From assembly GCA_900465665.1 (NCBI GenBank), contig UBJO01000001.1, positions 106,117 to 170,116 on the forward strand: DNA of 64,000 nucleotides, read 5' to 3'. The notes below the pieces were generated by a model that was given only the letters and a program-made list of their open reading frames with translations, was not told the origin of the DNA and ran no database searches. The DNA is from Hyphomicrobiales bacterium (lineage in GTDB: Bacteria; Pseudomonadota; Alphaproteobacteria; Rhizobiales; Rhizobiaceae). Of the stretch, positions 1-8,991 are shown piece by piece. Position 1 is the stretch's first letter, and every line of letters starts with the position of its first letter. Made by a program: the position numbers and the translations under genes.

Positions 1-1
1 T

Positions 2-544
2 CCCGAGGATCGGCTGAAGCAGGGCTCGGTCCCCTCGCTTCCGCTCCTGGAGAACGTGCTGCTCACCGCCAATCGCAACGGCGCCGTTCGCGCCGGCCTC
101 ATCCGCTTCGACCGCGTCAAGGCCTATGCCGAGCGGTGCATCAAGGCCTTCGACGTCAGGACACCCGGTGCCGAGACGCGGGCCGGCAGTCTATCCGGTG
201 GCAACCTTCAGAAGTTCATCATCGGCCGCGAGATCCTCCAGAAGCCGGGCGTGCTGATCGTCTCGCAACCGACCTGGGGCGTTGACGTCGGTGCGGCACT
301 TGTCATCCGCCAGGCGCTGCTCGACCTGCGCGATCGCGGTGCTGCGATCGTCGTCATCTCCGAGGAGCTCGACGAGCTCTTCGAGATCTCCGATCAGATT
401 GCCGTCATCGCCGGCGGCCGGCTGACGGCGGCCATACCGATCGCCGAGGCCAGCCGCGATGCGATCGGTATCGCCATGTCCGGCCTAACTGCCGGCGACG
501 AACCAGATCAACGCGCCAGCAAGGAGCTAGCCCATGCGCTTTGA
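2..544 (+). CDS. ABC transporter ATP-binding protein, C-terminal part (BMP/nucleoside-type), cut by window edge
   Basis: The reading frame is open from the first complete codon, so the gene begins before the window; about 180 residues remain. They form the end of the second nucleotide-binding domain of a two-domain ATPase. The signature LSGGNLQK (bases ~191-214) is followed by a Walker B-like stretch VLIVSQPTWGVD, in which the usual Asp-Glu is Ser-Gln. A degenerate second ATP site of this kind is normal for the sugar/nucleoside (RbsA/YufO-like) ATPases. It overlaps the next permease gene by 11 bases, and permeases, binding protein and enzymes follow on the same strand. It should power uptake of the solute bound by the BMP-family protein at 2573. 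The substrate is not readable from the sequence; nucleosides or nucleobase-like compounds are the family precedent. Confidence 0.88.
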   Translation, partial: PEDRLKQGSVPSLPLLENVLLTANRNGAVRAGLIRFDRVKAYAERCIKAFDVRTPGAETRAGSLSGGNLQKFIIGREILQKPGVLIVSQPTWGVDVGAALVIRQALLDLRDRGAAIVVISEELDELFEISDQIAVIAGGRLTAAIPIAEASRDAIGIAMSGLTAGDEPDQRASKELAHAL

Positions 545-1610
545 ACCACGTCCCAATCCCTCGCGCATTATGATCCTTATGTCGCCGGTCATCGCGATCG
601 GGCTCACGTCGATCGTGGCCATGGTGCTTTTCGCGCTTGCCGGCCAGAACCCACTCGAAGCCCTAATCACCTTTTTGACCGCACCACTCGCTGATCTCTA
701 CGGTTTCGGCGAGTTGCTGATCAAGGCTGCACCCCTGGTGCTGATCGGCGTCGGGCTCGCGATCGGCTTTCGCGCCGGCATCTGGAACGTTGGCGCCGAA
801 GGACAGCTGACCGTAGGCGTCATTTTCGCCGGCTATGTCGCATTGAAGTTTGGGCCGGTCGGCGGCTGGTGGGTTCTGCCCTTGATGGTGATCGCCGGCG
901 CCATTGGCGGCGCCTTTTGGGCCGCCATCCCGGCGCTGTTGCGGGTAAAGTTCAATGCTAGCGAAATACTGGTGAGCTTAATGCTCAACTACGTCGCGGC
1001 CCTCTGGCTATCATGGTTGATTTTTGGCCTCTGGCGCGATCCGGCCGGGTTCAATTTCCCGCAGTCGGAGCCGCTGGCACCGGATGCCCTCTTCCCGGTC
1101 CTGATCGAGGGCACCCGCGCCAATGTCAGCCTACTATTCGCGCTCGGCGCGGTCATCGCAGGCTGGCTGTTCATGAACCGCAGCTTCGCCGGTTTCCAGC
1201 TCAAGGTCACCGGCCTCTCCGAAGGTGCGGCGCGCTATGCCGGTTTCGGCGTCAGCCGCGCGGTCTGGGTCGGCATGCTGGCGAGCGGGGCCGCCGCAGG
1301 CCTCGCCGGCGTCGGCGAGATCGCCGGACCGCTTGCGCAGATCTTCCCCACCGCCTCGCCCGGCTATGGCTACGCGGCGATCATCGTTGCCTTTCTCGGA
1401 CGGCTGCACCCGGTCGGCATCCTGCTCTCAGGGCTCCTCATGGCGCTGCTCTATCTCTCGGGCGATGTCGCACAGATGTCGCTCGGCATGCCGTCTTCGA
1501 TCACCGGCCTGTTGCAGAGCACGCTGCTCTTCTTCCTGCTGACGACGGATGTCTTCATTCAATATCGCATCCGCTTCCAGTCATCCAACCGGCAGGGAGC
1601 CGCCGCCTGA
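534..1610 (+). CDS. ABC transporter permease, BMP/nucleoside type (first of pair)
   Basis: A 358-residue very hydrophobic protein with about eight to ten membrane segments. It carries the BPD_transp_2 family hallmark GAEGQLTVG near residue 95, where the permease contacts the coupled ATPase. Length and sequence fit the longer permease (YufP/NupP-like) of BMP-family nucleoside importers. The start at 534 lies inside the end of the ATPase gene, and the stop overlaps the next permease's start by one base (TGATG), so the three are translationally coupled. It should form the inner-membrane channel as a heterodimer with the next gene product. A substrate other than a nucleoside cannot be excluded. 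Confidence 0.87.
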   Translation: MRFEPRPNPSRIMILMSPVIAIGLTSIVAMVLFALAGQNPLEALITFLTAPLADLYGFGELLIKAAPLVLIGVGLAIGFRAGIWNVGAEGQLTVGVIFAGYVALKFGPVGGWWVLPLMVIAGAIGGAFWAAIPALLRVKFNASEILVSLMLNYVAALWLSWLIFGLWRDPAGFNFPQSEPLAPDALFPVLIEGTRANVSLLFALGAVIAGWLFMNRSFAGFQLKVTGLSEGAARYAGFGVSRAVWVGMLASGAAAGLAGVGEIAGPLAQIFPTASPGYGYAAIIVAFLGRLHPVGILLSGLLMALLYLSGDVAQMSLGMPSSITGLLQSTLLFFLLTTDVFIQYRIRFQSSNRQGAAA

Positions 1611-2530
1611 TGCACCAGATCCTTCCCGTTCTCGTGGCCACGCTCGTTGCCGGCACGCCCCTGATCTACGCAGCACTCGGCGAGCTTGTCGCCGAACGCT
1701 CCGGCGTGCTGAACATGGGTGTCGAGGGCATGATGGTCATCGGCGCAGTCATCGCCTTCATCGTGATGATGACAACGGGCAGCCTGTGGCTTGCCGTCTT
1801 CGCGGCGATGCTAGCGGCCATGCTGCTCGCCTTGATGTTCGCGGTCCTTGCCGTCGGCTTCCGCGCCAATCAGATCGCGGTCGGACTGGCATTGACGATC
1901 TTCGGCACCAGCCTCGCCTCGTTCATCGGCAAGCCCTACATCGGCATGGCGATCGTGATGGAACCTTCGGCTGCATCAAGGCTTGCCGCAAATATCCCGC
2001 TGCTGGGCGTGGTTCTCGGCCAGCTTCATCCGCTGACGTGGCTGTCCTGGCCCTTCTTCGTCTGTGTCTGGTACTTCCTAAGCCGTAGCCGCAGCGGGCT
2101 CATCCTGCGCGCCGTCGGTGAAGCGCCCACATCGGCGCACGCCCTCGGTTATCCCGTAAACACGATCCGCTATCTCGCCACGCTGTTTGGTGGCGCTAGC
2201 GCCGGCCTCGCGGGGGCTTATGTCTCGATCGTCTACACCTCGCTGTGGACCGAGGGACTGATCGCCGGTCGTGGCTGGATCGCCGTGGCACTTGTGGTCT
2301 TTTCCACATGGCGGGCGGGGCGCTGTTTTCTCGGCGCCTATCTGTTCGGCGGTGCCACCATAGCCCAGCTCTTTGCCCAGAGCGCCGGCATCGGCCTGCC
2401 GTCCGAACTCATGTCCGCCCTCCCCTATCTCGTCACCATCGTCGTGCTGGTGCTGATCTCGCGCAACGCCGCACTAATGCGCCTCAACGTCCCCGCTTCC
2501 CTCGGCAAGCCATTTGCCGCCGAGGGCTGA
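1610..2530 (+). CDS. ABC transporter permease, BMP/nucleoside type (second of pair)
   Basis: A 306-residue membrane protein starting MHQILPVLVATLVAG. The same frame stays open far upstream, but that extension is Arg/Pro-rich and antisense-like in composition. The ATG at 1610, overlapping the previous stop, is the sensible start. The motif VLNMGVEGMMVIGA near residue 35 is the YufQ/NupQ-type permease signature. Together with the preceding permease it should form the transmembrane channel. The BMP-family binding protein begins 42 bases downstream, completing a canonical ATPase-permease-permease-binding protein cassette. Confidence 0.87.
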   Translation: MHQILPVLVATLVAGTPLIYAALGELVAERSGVLNMGVEGMMVIGAVIAFIVMMTTGSLWLAVFAAMLAAMLLALMFAVLAVGFRANQIAVGLALTIFGTSLASFIGKPYIGMAIVMEPSAASRLAANIPLLGVVLGQLHPLTWLSWPFFVCVWYFLSRSRSGLILRAVGEAPTSAHALGYPVNTIRYLATLFGGASAGLAGAYVSIVYTSLWTEGLIAGRGWIAVALVVFSTWRAGRCFLGAYLFGGATIAQLFAQSAGIGLPSELMSALPYLVTIVVLVLISRNAALMRLNVPASLGKPFAAEG

Positions 2531-2572
2531 AACAGCCGTCACGTAAACCGAACAACAACAGAGGGAACCGAA

Positions 2573-3673
2573 ATGACCACATTTTCCAGACGCGACTTCC
2601 TGAGAACCAGCGCTGCCGGCGCGCTTGCGATCGGCGTCGGCGCAAAGCCGCTGTTCGCCGCCGAAGAACCTCTCAAGGTCGGTGTCATCCATATGGGCGC
2701 CATCTCCGATACCGGTTGGGAGTACTTCCAGGCCAATGCTTGGAAATCGCTCGAAAAGGAATTCGGCGACAAGGTGAAGGTGACGGTGCTCGAAAACATC
2801 GCCCAGGTGCAGGATTGCGAGCGCCTGTTCCGCCAGCTTTCCGCACAGGGCAACAAGCTGATCTTCGGCACCACCTTCTCGCAATACGCATCGCTGAAGA
2901 AATTGGCTCCGATGCTGCCCAAGTCGCATTTCGAGTGCTGCGCCGGTATCGAAGCAGGCAACAATCTCGGCGTCTTCGAAGCCCGTCACTATGAGGGCAC
3001 CTACCTCACCGGCATCGCCGCCGGCCGCACGACCAAGACCAACGTTCTCGGCTGGGTCGGCGCCTTCCCGGTGCCGCAGGTCATCTATAGTCTCAACGCC
3101 TTCCTGCGCGGCGCCCGCTCGGTCAACCCCGATGTGACGCTGAAGGTTGTCTGGGCCAATGCCTGGGTCGATCCCGGCAAGGAAAAAGACGCCGTCGCGG
3201 CACTGATTGCGCAGGGTGCTGACGTCATCTCAGGCAGCCCCAACACGCCGGTGCAGGGACTTGCCGCCGAGGAAAGGGGTGTCTGGTCGATCGGCTCGAC
3301 CGGCGATTTCTCCGCTTATGTAAAGAAGAAGCAGCTCGTATCCTTCGAACTGGACTGGAGTGCCGCTCATATCAACGCCGCCAAGGCCGTGATGGCCGGA
3401 GACTGGAAGCCGGAAAGCCGCTGGCTCGGCCTCGGACCGGGCGGCTATGTCAAGATGACGACGAGCAACCCGGAACTGCCGGAATCGGTCGCCGCGGAAA
3501 TGAAGGCTGCCGAGGCCGCGATCATCAGCGGCAAGCTGAAGCCTTTTGCCGGCGAGATTAAAGATCAGAAGGGCGACGTTAAGGTCGCCAAGGGTCAGGA
3601 ACTCGCAGATGCCGACATCAAGGGCATGACCTGGCTGATCGAAGGCGTTCAGGGCACCCTGCCGCAGAACTGA
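2573..3673 (+). CDS. BMP-family ABC transporter substrate-binding protein, Tat-exported
   Basis: A 366-residue periplasmic protein. Its N-terminus, SRRDFLRTSAAGALAIG followed by an Ala-rich stretch ending LFAAE, is a twin-arginine signal peptide. The mature part begins LKVGVIHMGAISDTGWEY, typical of the BMP/Med (PnrA-like) family that binds nucleosides in several bacteria. A GAGGGA-type element upstream serves as ribosome binding site. It belongs to the transporter encoded just upstream, and two amidohydrolases plus a gamma-glutamyltransferase-like enzyme follow. That suggests the bound ligand is an N-rich compound (purine- or pyrimidine-like, or an amide) that is then hydrolysed. The ligand identity is inference; the family assignment is firm. 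Confidence 0.88.
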   Translation: MTTFSRRDFLRTSAAGALAIGVGAKPLFAAEEPLKVGVIHMGAISDTGWEYFQANAWKSLEKEFGDKVKVTVLENIAQVQDCERLFRQLSAQGNKLIFGTTFSQYASLKKLAPMLPKSHFECCAGIEAGNNLGVFEARHYEGTYLTGIAAGRTTKTNVLGWVGAFPVPQVIYSLNAFLRGARSVNPDVTLKVVWANAWVDPGKEKDAVAALIAQGADVISGSPNTPVQGLAAEERGVWSIGSTGDFSAYVKKKQLVSFELDWSAAHINAAKAVMAGDWKPESRWLGLGPGGYVKMTTSNPELPESVAAEMKAAEAAIISGKLKPFAGEIKDQKGDVKVAKGQELADADIKGMTWLIEGVQGTLPQN

Positions 3674-3701
3674 TCGACGCGCCGCCAGATTGAACGACAT
3701 C

Positions 3702-3729
3702 GCTCCTCCCCTCATGATTGGGGAGGAGC
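3702..3729 (+). other. Intergenic stem-loop after binding-protein gene
   Basis: A perfect 10-bp inverted repeat, GCTCCTCCCC and GGGGAGGAGC, separated by an 8-base loop, lies between the binding protein stop and the amidohydrolase start. There is no following T-run, so it is not a typical intrinsic terminator. It may protect the 3' end of the binding-protein mRNA or attenuate read-through. Similar stem-loops follow other binding-protein genes in this window. Confidence 0.7.
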
Positions 3730-3771
3730 ATCGCAAGTGACGATAGAACAAAGACATCAAGGGAGACCCGA

Positions 3772-4965
3772 GTGACCGAAACACTGTTCACGAACGCCAA
3801 GCTGGCCGATGGCACGCTCAACGACATCCTCGTCTCGGACGGCCGCATCGCGGCAATCAACAGGGCCGGCACGAGCGCGCCGGCCGCCAAGACCGTCGAT
3901 ATTGCCGGCGCGCTTCTTGTCCCGAGTTTCGTCGAGGGGCATATCCATCTCGACACCAGCTTCTACGGCGACAAGTGGATCCCGCACAAAGCCTGCACCA
4001 ACGGCTTCGACGTGCATGAGCGCGTGGCCTTCCAGGCCGAGAACATGGCGGCCGCAGCACCGATGGACGAGCGCGCCCGCAAGCAGCTCGATCTCTGCAT
4101 CGCAAACGGTGCGCTGCAGATGCGTAGCCATGTGATGGTCGATGGTTCGGTCGGGCTTAAATCGCTGGAGACGATCCTTGCCGTACGCGAGGCCTACAAG
4201 GACATCATCGACATCCAGCTCGTTGCGTTTCCGCAGAGCGGCATTCTAAAGAGCCCCGGCACGCCCGAGCTGATGGACGAGGCGATCGGCATGGGCGCCG
4301 ATCTCGTTGGCGGGCTCGATCCGCTCTCCTTCGACCGCGACATCAAGGGGCATCTCGACGTGGTCTTCGGCATTGCCGAAAAGCGAGGCGTCGATGTCGA
4401 TATCCATCTCCACGATGCCGGCACGATGGGCGCGATGACCATTGAGGAAATCTGTGCCCGGACGACCGCACTCGGCATGCAAGGCCATGTCGCGGTGAGC
4501 CACGCCTATGGTCTCGGTGACCTCGGACCGGATGCGATCAAGAAGATCGCCGCTCTTATCGCCGAGAGTGGCGTCGCGATCATGACCAACGCGCCCGGTA
4601 ACCACAACTTCCCGCCGGTGGCGCTGTTGCGTGCAGCCGGCGTCACGGTCTTCTCCGGCAACGACAATATCCGCGATTCCTGGTGGCCCTTCGGCGATGG
4701 CGACATGCTGCGCCGTGCCGAGATCATCGCCTACCGCTCCGGCTTCTACACCGACGCAGAACTTGCCGCCGCGTTCGACGTGGTGACGGCAGGCGGCGCC
4801 ACGGCGCTCAATCTCGAAGGTTACGGCATCGCAATCGGTGCAAAGGCCGATTTCGTGACACTTGCCGCCGAGCATATCCCGGAAGCCGTCGTCGCCATTC
4901 CGAAGCCTCGCCGGGTCTTCAAGGAAGGCCGGTTGGTCGCAGAGAACGGAGCCGTGGTCCGCTGA
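3772..4965 (+). CDS. Amidohydrolase, cytosine deaminase (CodA/AtzC)-like
   Basis: A 397-residue protein starting at GTG 3772, preceded by AAGGGAGAC; an upstream in-frame ATG at 3718 has no such site. It has the TIM-barrel amidohydrolase metal motifs H57-x-H59 (GHIHLD), H212 in DIHLHDAG, H244 in VSHAYG and D298 in GNDN, followed by WWPFGDG. The last resembles the WYPLG block of E. coli cytosine deaminase. By eye, CodA's catalytic Glu (E217 in HxxE) is here an Asp, so it may not be a true cytosine deaminase. It sits between the BMP transporter and the gamma-glutamyltransferase-like gene, whose start overlaps its stop. The likely role is hydrolytic removal of an amino or amide group from the imported compound. 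Confidence 0.8.
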   Translation: MTETLFTNAKLADGTLNDILVSDGRIAAINRAGTSAPAAKTVDIAGALLVPSFVEGHIHLDTSFYGDKWIPHKACTNGFDVHERVAFQAENMAAAAPMDERARKQLDLCIANGALQMRSHVMVDGSVGLKSLETILAVREAYKDIIDIQLVAFPQSGILKSPGTPELMDEAIGMGADLVGGLDPLSFDRDIKGHLDVVFGIAEKRGVDVDIHLHDAGTMGAMTIEEICARTTALGMQGHVAVSHAYGLGDLGPDAIKKIAALIAESGVAIMTNAPGNHNFPPVALLRAAGVTVFSGNDNIRDSWWPFGDGDMLRRAEIIAYRSGFYTDAELAAAFDVVTAGGATALNLEGYGIAIGAKADFVTLAAEHIPEAVVAIPKPRRVFKEGRLVAENGAVVR

Positions 4966-6542
4966 TGAACTATAAGAGCCGCCAGACCGAAATAGCCGTC
5001 GCGCAATCGCGCGACGGCATGGTGACGACGCCGCATTGGCAGGCGAGTGAGGCCGGCGCCAAGGTGTTGGCGCGCGGCGGCAACGCTATAGAGGCGCTGG
5101 TCGCCGCCGGTGCCGCGCTCTCCGTGACCTACCCACATTTCTGCGGTCTCGGTGGTGATGCCGTCTGGATGGTCTGCGACCGGGATGGCGCCGCGCGCAC
5201 CTTCCTCGGCATCGGCCAGGCTGCCGCGAATACCAAGATCAACGGCCCGATCCCGCCGCGCGGTCCGGCTTCGACGCTGACGACCGCCTGCCTGGTCGAT
5301 AGCTGGGAGAAGGTGCTCGATCACTCGGCGACGGCCTGGGGCGGCTCCGGGCGCTTGGCAGCATTGCTCGACGATGCCATCACACTCGCCGAAGACGGCT
5401 TTGCGGTAACCCCATCGCAAACGTTCTGGCATGACTTTCGCACCGGCGAATCCGCGACTTGGCCGGGCTTTCGCGACCTCTTTCAGCGCGATGGCGTCCA
5501 GCGCCAGCCGGCGTTGGCGCGAACGCTGAAGGCTATCGCCGCCAATGGTGCTCGGGACTTCTACGAGGGCGCATTGGCGGACCAGATCGCGCGCGGCCTT
5601 GCCGCCGCAGGCTCACCGCTTACAGCCGCGGATCTCGCGGCGACGCGAGCCCGTATGGTTGAGCCGGTGAGGCTCGCCTATGGCGACACCGTTCTGCTGG
5701 CGCCACCGCCGCCGACGCAGGGCGTGACCACGCTGGCCATCATGGCCGTACTTGCGCAACTGGCGCCCGGGAGCAAAGCACCGGACAGCGCCGCTTATTA
5801 CCATGCGCTTGTGGAATCCGTGAAGCAGGCCTTTGTCGATCGCCATCTCATCGCAGATCCCGAATTCGGGAACGACTCCACGAAAATGCTTCTCGATGCT
5901 CAGCGGTTGGCTGCAAAGGCCGCGGCGATCGATCCCAACCGCGCCGCCGAGTGGCCCGCCCCTTACAGGCAGGGCGACACCGCGCTTCTGGCCGCAGTCG
6001 ATGCCGAAGGCCGAGCCGCCTGCCTGCTGCAGAGTATTTATTTCGATTGGGGCAGCGGCGTCGTTGCCGGCGACACGGGTATTCTCTGGCAGAACCGCGG
6101 TGCCGCCTTCAGCACCGATCCCGCCAGCCCGAATTTCGTTCAACCCGGAAAACGACCCTTCTACACGCTGAACCCTGGCCTTGCGCTTAAGGACGGTCGC
6201 CCGCATCTGGTCTACGGCACACAGGGCGCTGATGGGCAACCGCAAACGCTGGCCCTATTGCTCAGCCTGTTGATCGATCATGGCCTTGATCCGCTGGCCG
6301 CTTTGTCGAGGCCGCGCTTCCTGCTTGGCCGCACCTTTTCCGATAGCCGTGACAATCTGAAGCTCGAGGAGAATATCGGCGCCGACACGCTCGCGGCTCT
6401 CAGTTCCATGGGCCACGAAGTTTCCACCATCGCCACGCTAAGCCCGCTTGGCGGCCAGGCGGGCATCATTCGCATTCAGGAGAACGGGCAGATGGAAGCG
6501 GCACACGACCCGCGTAGCGATGGGGGAGCCATCGGCATATGA
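4965..6542 (+). CDS. Gamma-glutamyltransferase-family protein (Ntn hydrolase)
   Basis: A 525-residue protein whose ATG overlaps the stop of the preceding amidohydrolase. N-terminal blocks ASEAGAKVLARGGNAIEA and GLGGDA are typical of gamma-glutamyltranspeptidases. The expected autoprocessing Thr is T339 (GDTALLAAVDAEG), followed by LLQSIYFDWGSGV. I see no Sec or Tat signal peptide, so it is probably cytoplasmic, unlike the classical periplasmic Ggt. Family members cleave gamma-glutamyl bonds or act as cephalosporin-acylase-like amidases. Being sandwiched between two amidohydrolases suggests an amide or gamma-glutamyl intermediate in one catabolic pathway. The actual substrate is unknown. Confidence 0.82.
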   Translation: MNYKSRQTEIAVAQSRDGMVTTPHWQASEAGAKVLARGGNAIEALVAAGAALSVTYPHFCGLGGDAVWMVCDRDGAARTFLGIGQAAANTKINGPIPPRGPASTLTTACLVDSWEKVLDHSATAWGGSGRLAALLDDAITLAEDGFAVTPSQTFWHDFRTGESATWPGFRDLFQRDGVQRQPALARTLKAIAANGARDFYEGALADQIARGLAAAGSPLTAADLAATRARMVEPVRLAYGDTVLLAPPPPTQGVTTLAIMAVLAQLAPGSKAPDSAAYYHALVESVKQAFVDRHLIADPEFGNDSTKMLLDAQRLAAKAAAIDPNRAAEWPAPYRQGDTALLAAVDAEGRAACLLQSIYFDWGSGVVAGDTGILWQNRGAAFSTDPASPNFVQPGKRPFYTLNPGLALKDGRPHLVYGTQGADGQPQTLALLLSLLIDHGLDPLAALSRPRFLLGRTFSDSRDNLKLEENIGADTLAALSSMGHEVSTIATLSPLGGQAGIIRIQENGQMEAAHDPRSDGGAIGI

Positions 6543-7846
6543 GCAGCGCATTCGATAATCTTTTCGACCTCGTCATCCGCAATGTCCGCCTGGAGGAAGA
6601 TGGTGCGCTCGTCGACATCGCGGTGCGCGACGGCCTGATCGCAGCGATCGCGCCACGCTTGCGCTGTGACACAGTCACAAATTTCGATGGCAAAGAAAGC
6701 TTTGCGTTCACCGGCTTCGTCGATACGCATGTGCATCTGGACAAGGCCTGCATCCTCGATCGCTGCTCGATCTGCGAGGGGACACTCGCTGAGGCGGTGC
6801 GCGAGACAGCGCGTGCCAAGTCCGGCTTCACCGAGGACGATGTCTACGAGCGAGCCGCCCGCGTCGTCGAGAAGGCGATCTCCCACGGCACGGTGCGAAT
6901 GCGCACCTTCGTTGAGATCGACCCCCGCGCCGGCTTGCGCTCCTTCGAGGCGATCAAGCGCATCAAGGCGGATTACGCCTTCGCGACCGATATCGAGATT
7001 TGTGCCTTCGCGCAGGACGGCCTCACCAACGAGCCCGAAACCTTCGATATGCTCGACGCTGCACTTGCCGACGGAGCCGACCTTATCGGCGGCTGCCCCT
7101 ACACCGATCCGGCTCCTGAAGCTCACATCGCCAGTATCTTCGAACTGGCAGTGAAACACGGCGTCGCCGTCGATTTCCATCTCGACTTCAGCCTTGATCC
7201 CGACAAGACCGATCTGCCTGCCGTCATCGAGGCAACGAAACACCACGGCTGGCAAGGCCGGGTCTCGATTGGCCATGTCACCAACCTGTCGGCATTACCC
7301 GAGGCATCGGTGATCGAGATCGCGAAGAACCTGGCTGACGCCGGGATTGCCTTGACCGTGCTGCCTGCGACGGATCTGTTCTTGAACGGTCGCACTCACG
7401 ACCGGCTGGTGCCCCGCGGCGTCGCCTCCGCCCATGTCCTTGCCGCGCACGGTGTCGTCACTTCTGTTGCGACCAACAACGTGCTCAACCCCTTCACGCC
7501 TTATGGAGACGCTTCGCTGATCAGAATGGCCAATCTCTATGCCAACGTCGCCCAGCTCTCGCGCGACGCTGACATTGTAGCAGTGTTCGACATGGTCGGA
7601 TCATCCGCCGCACGCCAGCTTGGTGTGCCCCATGGGATTACGGTTGGCAAAAAGGCTACGATCATTCTCGTCGAGGCAGCCGGGCCAAAGGCGGCCGTGC
7701 GCGAAATCGGCAGGATTGTCGCCGGCTGGAAAAGCGGCCGCCAAAGTTTTCACAATGGCGAGCCACGACTTAACAAACCGCATCGACAGTGCGAGGATCC
7801 AAATCAAGCAATAACTTGCGTGACGGAGCTCGGCGATCCGGTATAG
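6539..7846 (+). CDS. Amidohydrolase, second CodA/AtzC-like paralogue
   Basis: A 435-residue protein overlapping the preceding gene by 4 bases (ATGA). It has H64-x-H66 (DTHVHLDKA), H214 in VDFHLDF and H246 in IGHVTN, positions that nearly coincide with the E. coli CodA ligands. CodA's catalytic Glu217 is Phe here and its metal ligand Asp313 is Asn (TNNVLNPFTPYG). This is characteristic of a divergent subfamily rather than a true cytosine deaminase, so the reaction could differ, for example an N-alkyl-triazine- or amide-type hydrolysis. It differs clearly in sequence from the other amidohydrolase at 3772, so the operon encodes two distinct hydrolytic steps. It is the last gene of the operon; a LysR gene follows after 36 bases. 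Confidence 0.78.
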   Translation: MSSAFDNLFDLVIRNVRLEEDGALVDIAVRDGLIAAIAPRLRCDTVTNFDGKESFAFTGFVDTHVHLDKACILDRCSICEGTLAEAVRETARAKSGFTEDDVYERAARVVEKAISHGTVRMRTFVEIDPRAGLRSFEAIKRIKADYAFATDIEICAFAQDGLTNEPETFDMLDAALADGADLIGGCPYTDPAPEAHIASIFELAVKHGVAVDFHLDFSLDPDKTDLPAVIEATKHHGWQGRVSIGHVTNLSALPEASVIEIAKNLADAGIALTVLPATDLFLNGRTHDRLVPRGVASAHVLAAHGVVTSVATNNVLNPFTPYGDASLIRMANLYANVAQLSRDADIVAVFDMVGSSAARQLGVPHGITVGKKATIILVEAAGPKAAVREIGRIVAGWKSGRQSFHNGEPRLNKPHRQCEDPNQAITCVTELGDPV

Positions 7847-7882
7847 ATGGTGATCATTTAACATACATCAGCCAGGCCGCCC

Positions 7883-8824
7883 GTGGATCAGATACTTGCC
7901 ATTCGTACCTTTGTCCGCGTCGCCGAGGCCGGCTCCTTCGTCAAGGCTGCCGACGCGCTGAACCTGCCCCGTTCCTCCGTTAGCAAGCTCGTGCAGGATC
8001 TTGAGGCGCACCTCGGGACAAAATTGGTGGAGCGCACCACGCGGTCGGTCACAATGACCACCGAAGGCGCCGTTTACCACGATCGCGCGCTTAAGCTTCT
8101 CGCCGATCTCGATGACATGGACGGCACGGTCGCAGGCTCCCGTAGCGCGCCAAGGGGAAAGCTGCGTGTCGACATTGGCTCCGTACTGGCAAACCAAATC
8201 CTCATTCCCGCTCTTTCCGAATTTCAGCACCAATACCCCGAGATCGACCTCATGCTGGGGGTTAGCGATCGCCCGGCCGACCTCGTCAGTGAGGGGATCG
8301 ATTGCGTCATCCGTGGCGGGGCGCTGAGTGACTCTTCGATGAAAGCGCGAAAGCTGTGCGAACTGGATTACGTCATCTGCGCTGCGCCCAGTTATCTGGA
8401 TGGTCTGCCTTTGCCGAAGCGACCGGATGATATCGAGAGACGTCGGATTGTCAGCTACTTCTCCGCGTCATCGGGAAAGCGATTTCCAGTGCGCTTTCAG
8501 CGCGGCCAAGAGCGACGCGAATATCTTTCGACCTCAAACGGCATTTCGGTCAATGAAAGCACCGCACACCTGAACGCACTGCTCGCCGGCCTCGGCATTG
8601 GCCAAAGCTTTGGCTTCCTCGCAAGACCACATTTCCAGACGGGGGCGCTCGTCGAACTGCTGCCCGATTGGAAGCCGGACAATCATCCACTGCATCTCGT
8701 CTACCCGGCCGATCGATTTCCAAACCCGCGGCTGCGCGCCTTCACGGAATGGGCGACGAAAGTATTCGAAGCCGTCGATGCCAGACGCAATGTGACGACG
8801 GAGATCATCCATCCCCATGGATAA
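7883..8824 (+). CDS. LysR-family transcriptional regulator
   Basis: A 313-residue protein starting at GTG 7883. The N-terminal winged helix-turn-helix is at residues 1-60, with AEAGSFVKAADALNLPRSSVSKLVQDLE. An effector-binding domain follows, including GKLRVDIGS near residue 90. It most resembles the large CrgA/DsdC-like group of LysR regulators that control adjacent oxidoreductases. It is co-directional with the amidohydrolase operon upstream and the SDR gene 167 bases downstream, not divergent from either. Its target is therefore uncertain; the downstream SDR/quinone oxidoreductase pair is the more usual partner for this type. Confidence 0.85.
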   Translation: MDQILAIRTFVRVAEAGSFVKAADALNLPRSSVSKLVQDLEAHLGTKLVERTTRSVTMTTEGAVYHDRALKLLADLDDMDGTVAGSRSAPRGKLRVDIGSVLANQILIPALSEFQHQYPEIDLMLGVSDRPADLVSEGIDCVIRGGALSDSSMKARKLCELDYVICAAPSYLDGLPLPKRPDDIERRRIVSYFSASSGKRFPVRFQRGQERREYLSTSNGISVNESTAHLNALLAGLGIGQSFGFLARPHFQTGALVELLPDWKPDNHPLHLVYPADRFPNPRLRAFTEWATKVFEAVDARRNVTTEIIHPHG

Positions 8825-8991
8825 TGTCTCCACGCTCAGCGGCTTCTCGCCGCCAAGCTGACGAACTAACTTCTCCTCATCGGACGGCGACGAGGCCAAC
8901 AGCCAACGCCACCTCCCGAACAGTTTCATAACTTCAAAAGGCCGTGGATGCGGGCTGAACCCTTGCGCGCGCCCAGCATCAGGAGAGTAAA

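Noticed and set aside
1013..1609. N-terminal extension of the second permease by ~200 residues
   Set aside because: The Arg/Pro-rich translation is a shadow of the first permease; the ATG at 1610 overlaps the previous stop and starts a normal permease.
3702..3729. Intrinsic terminator ending the BMP transporter operon
   Set aside because: The stem is good but there is no T-run, and the amidohydrolase gene follows closely with its own ribosome binding site, so read-through is likely.
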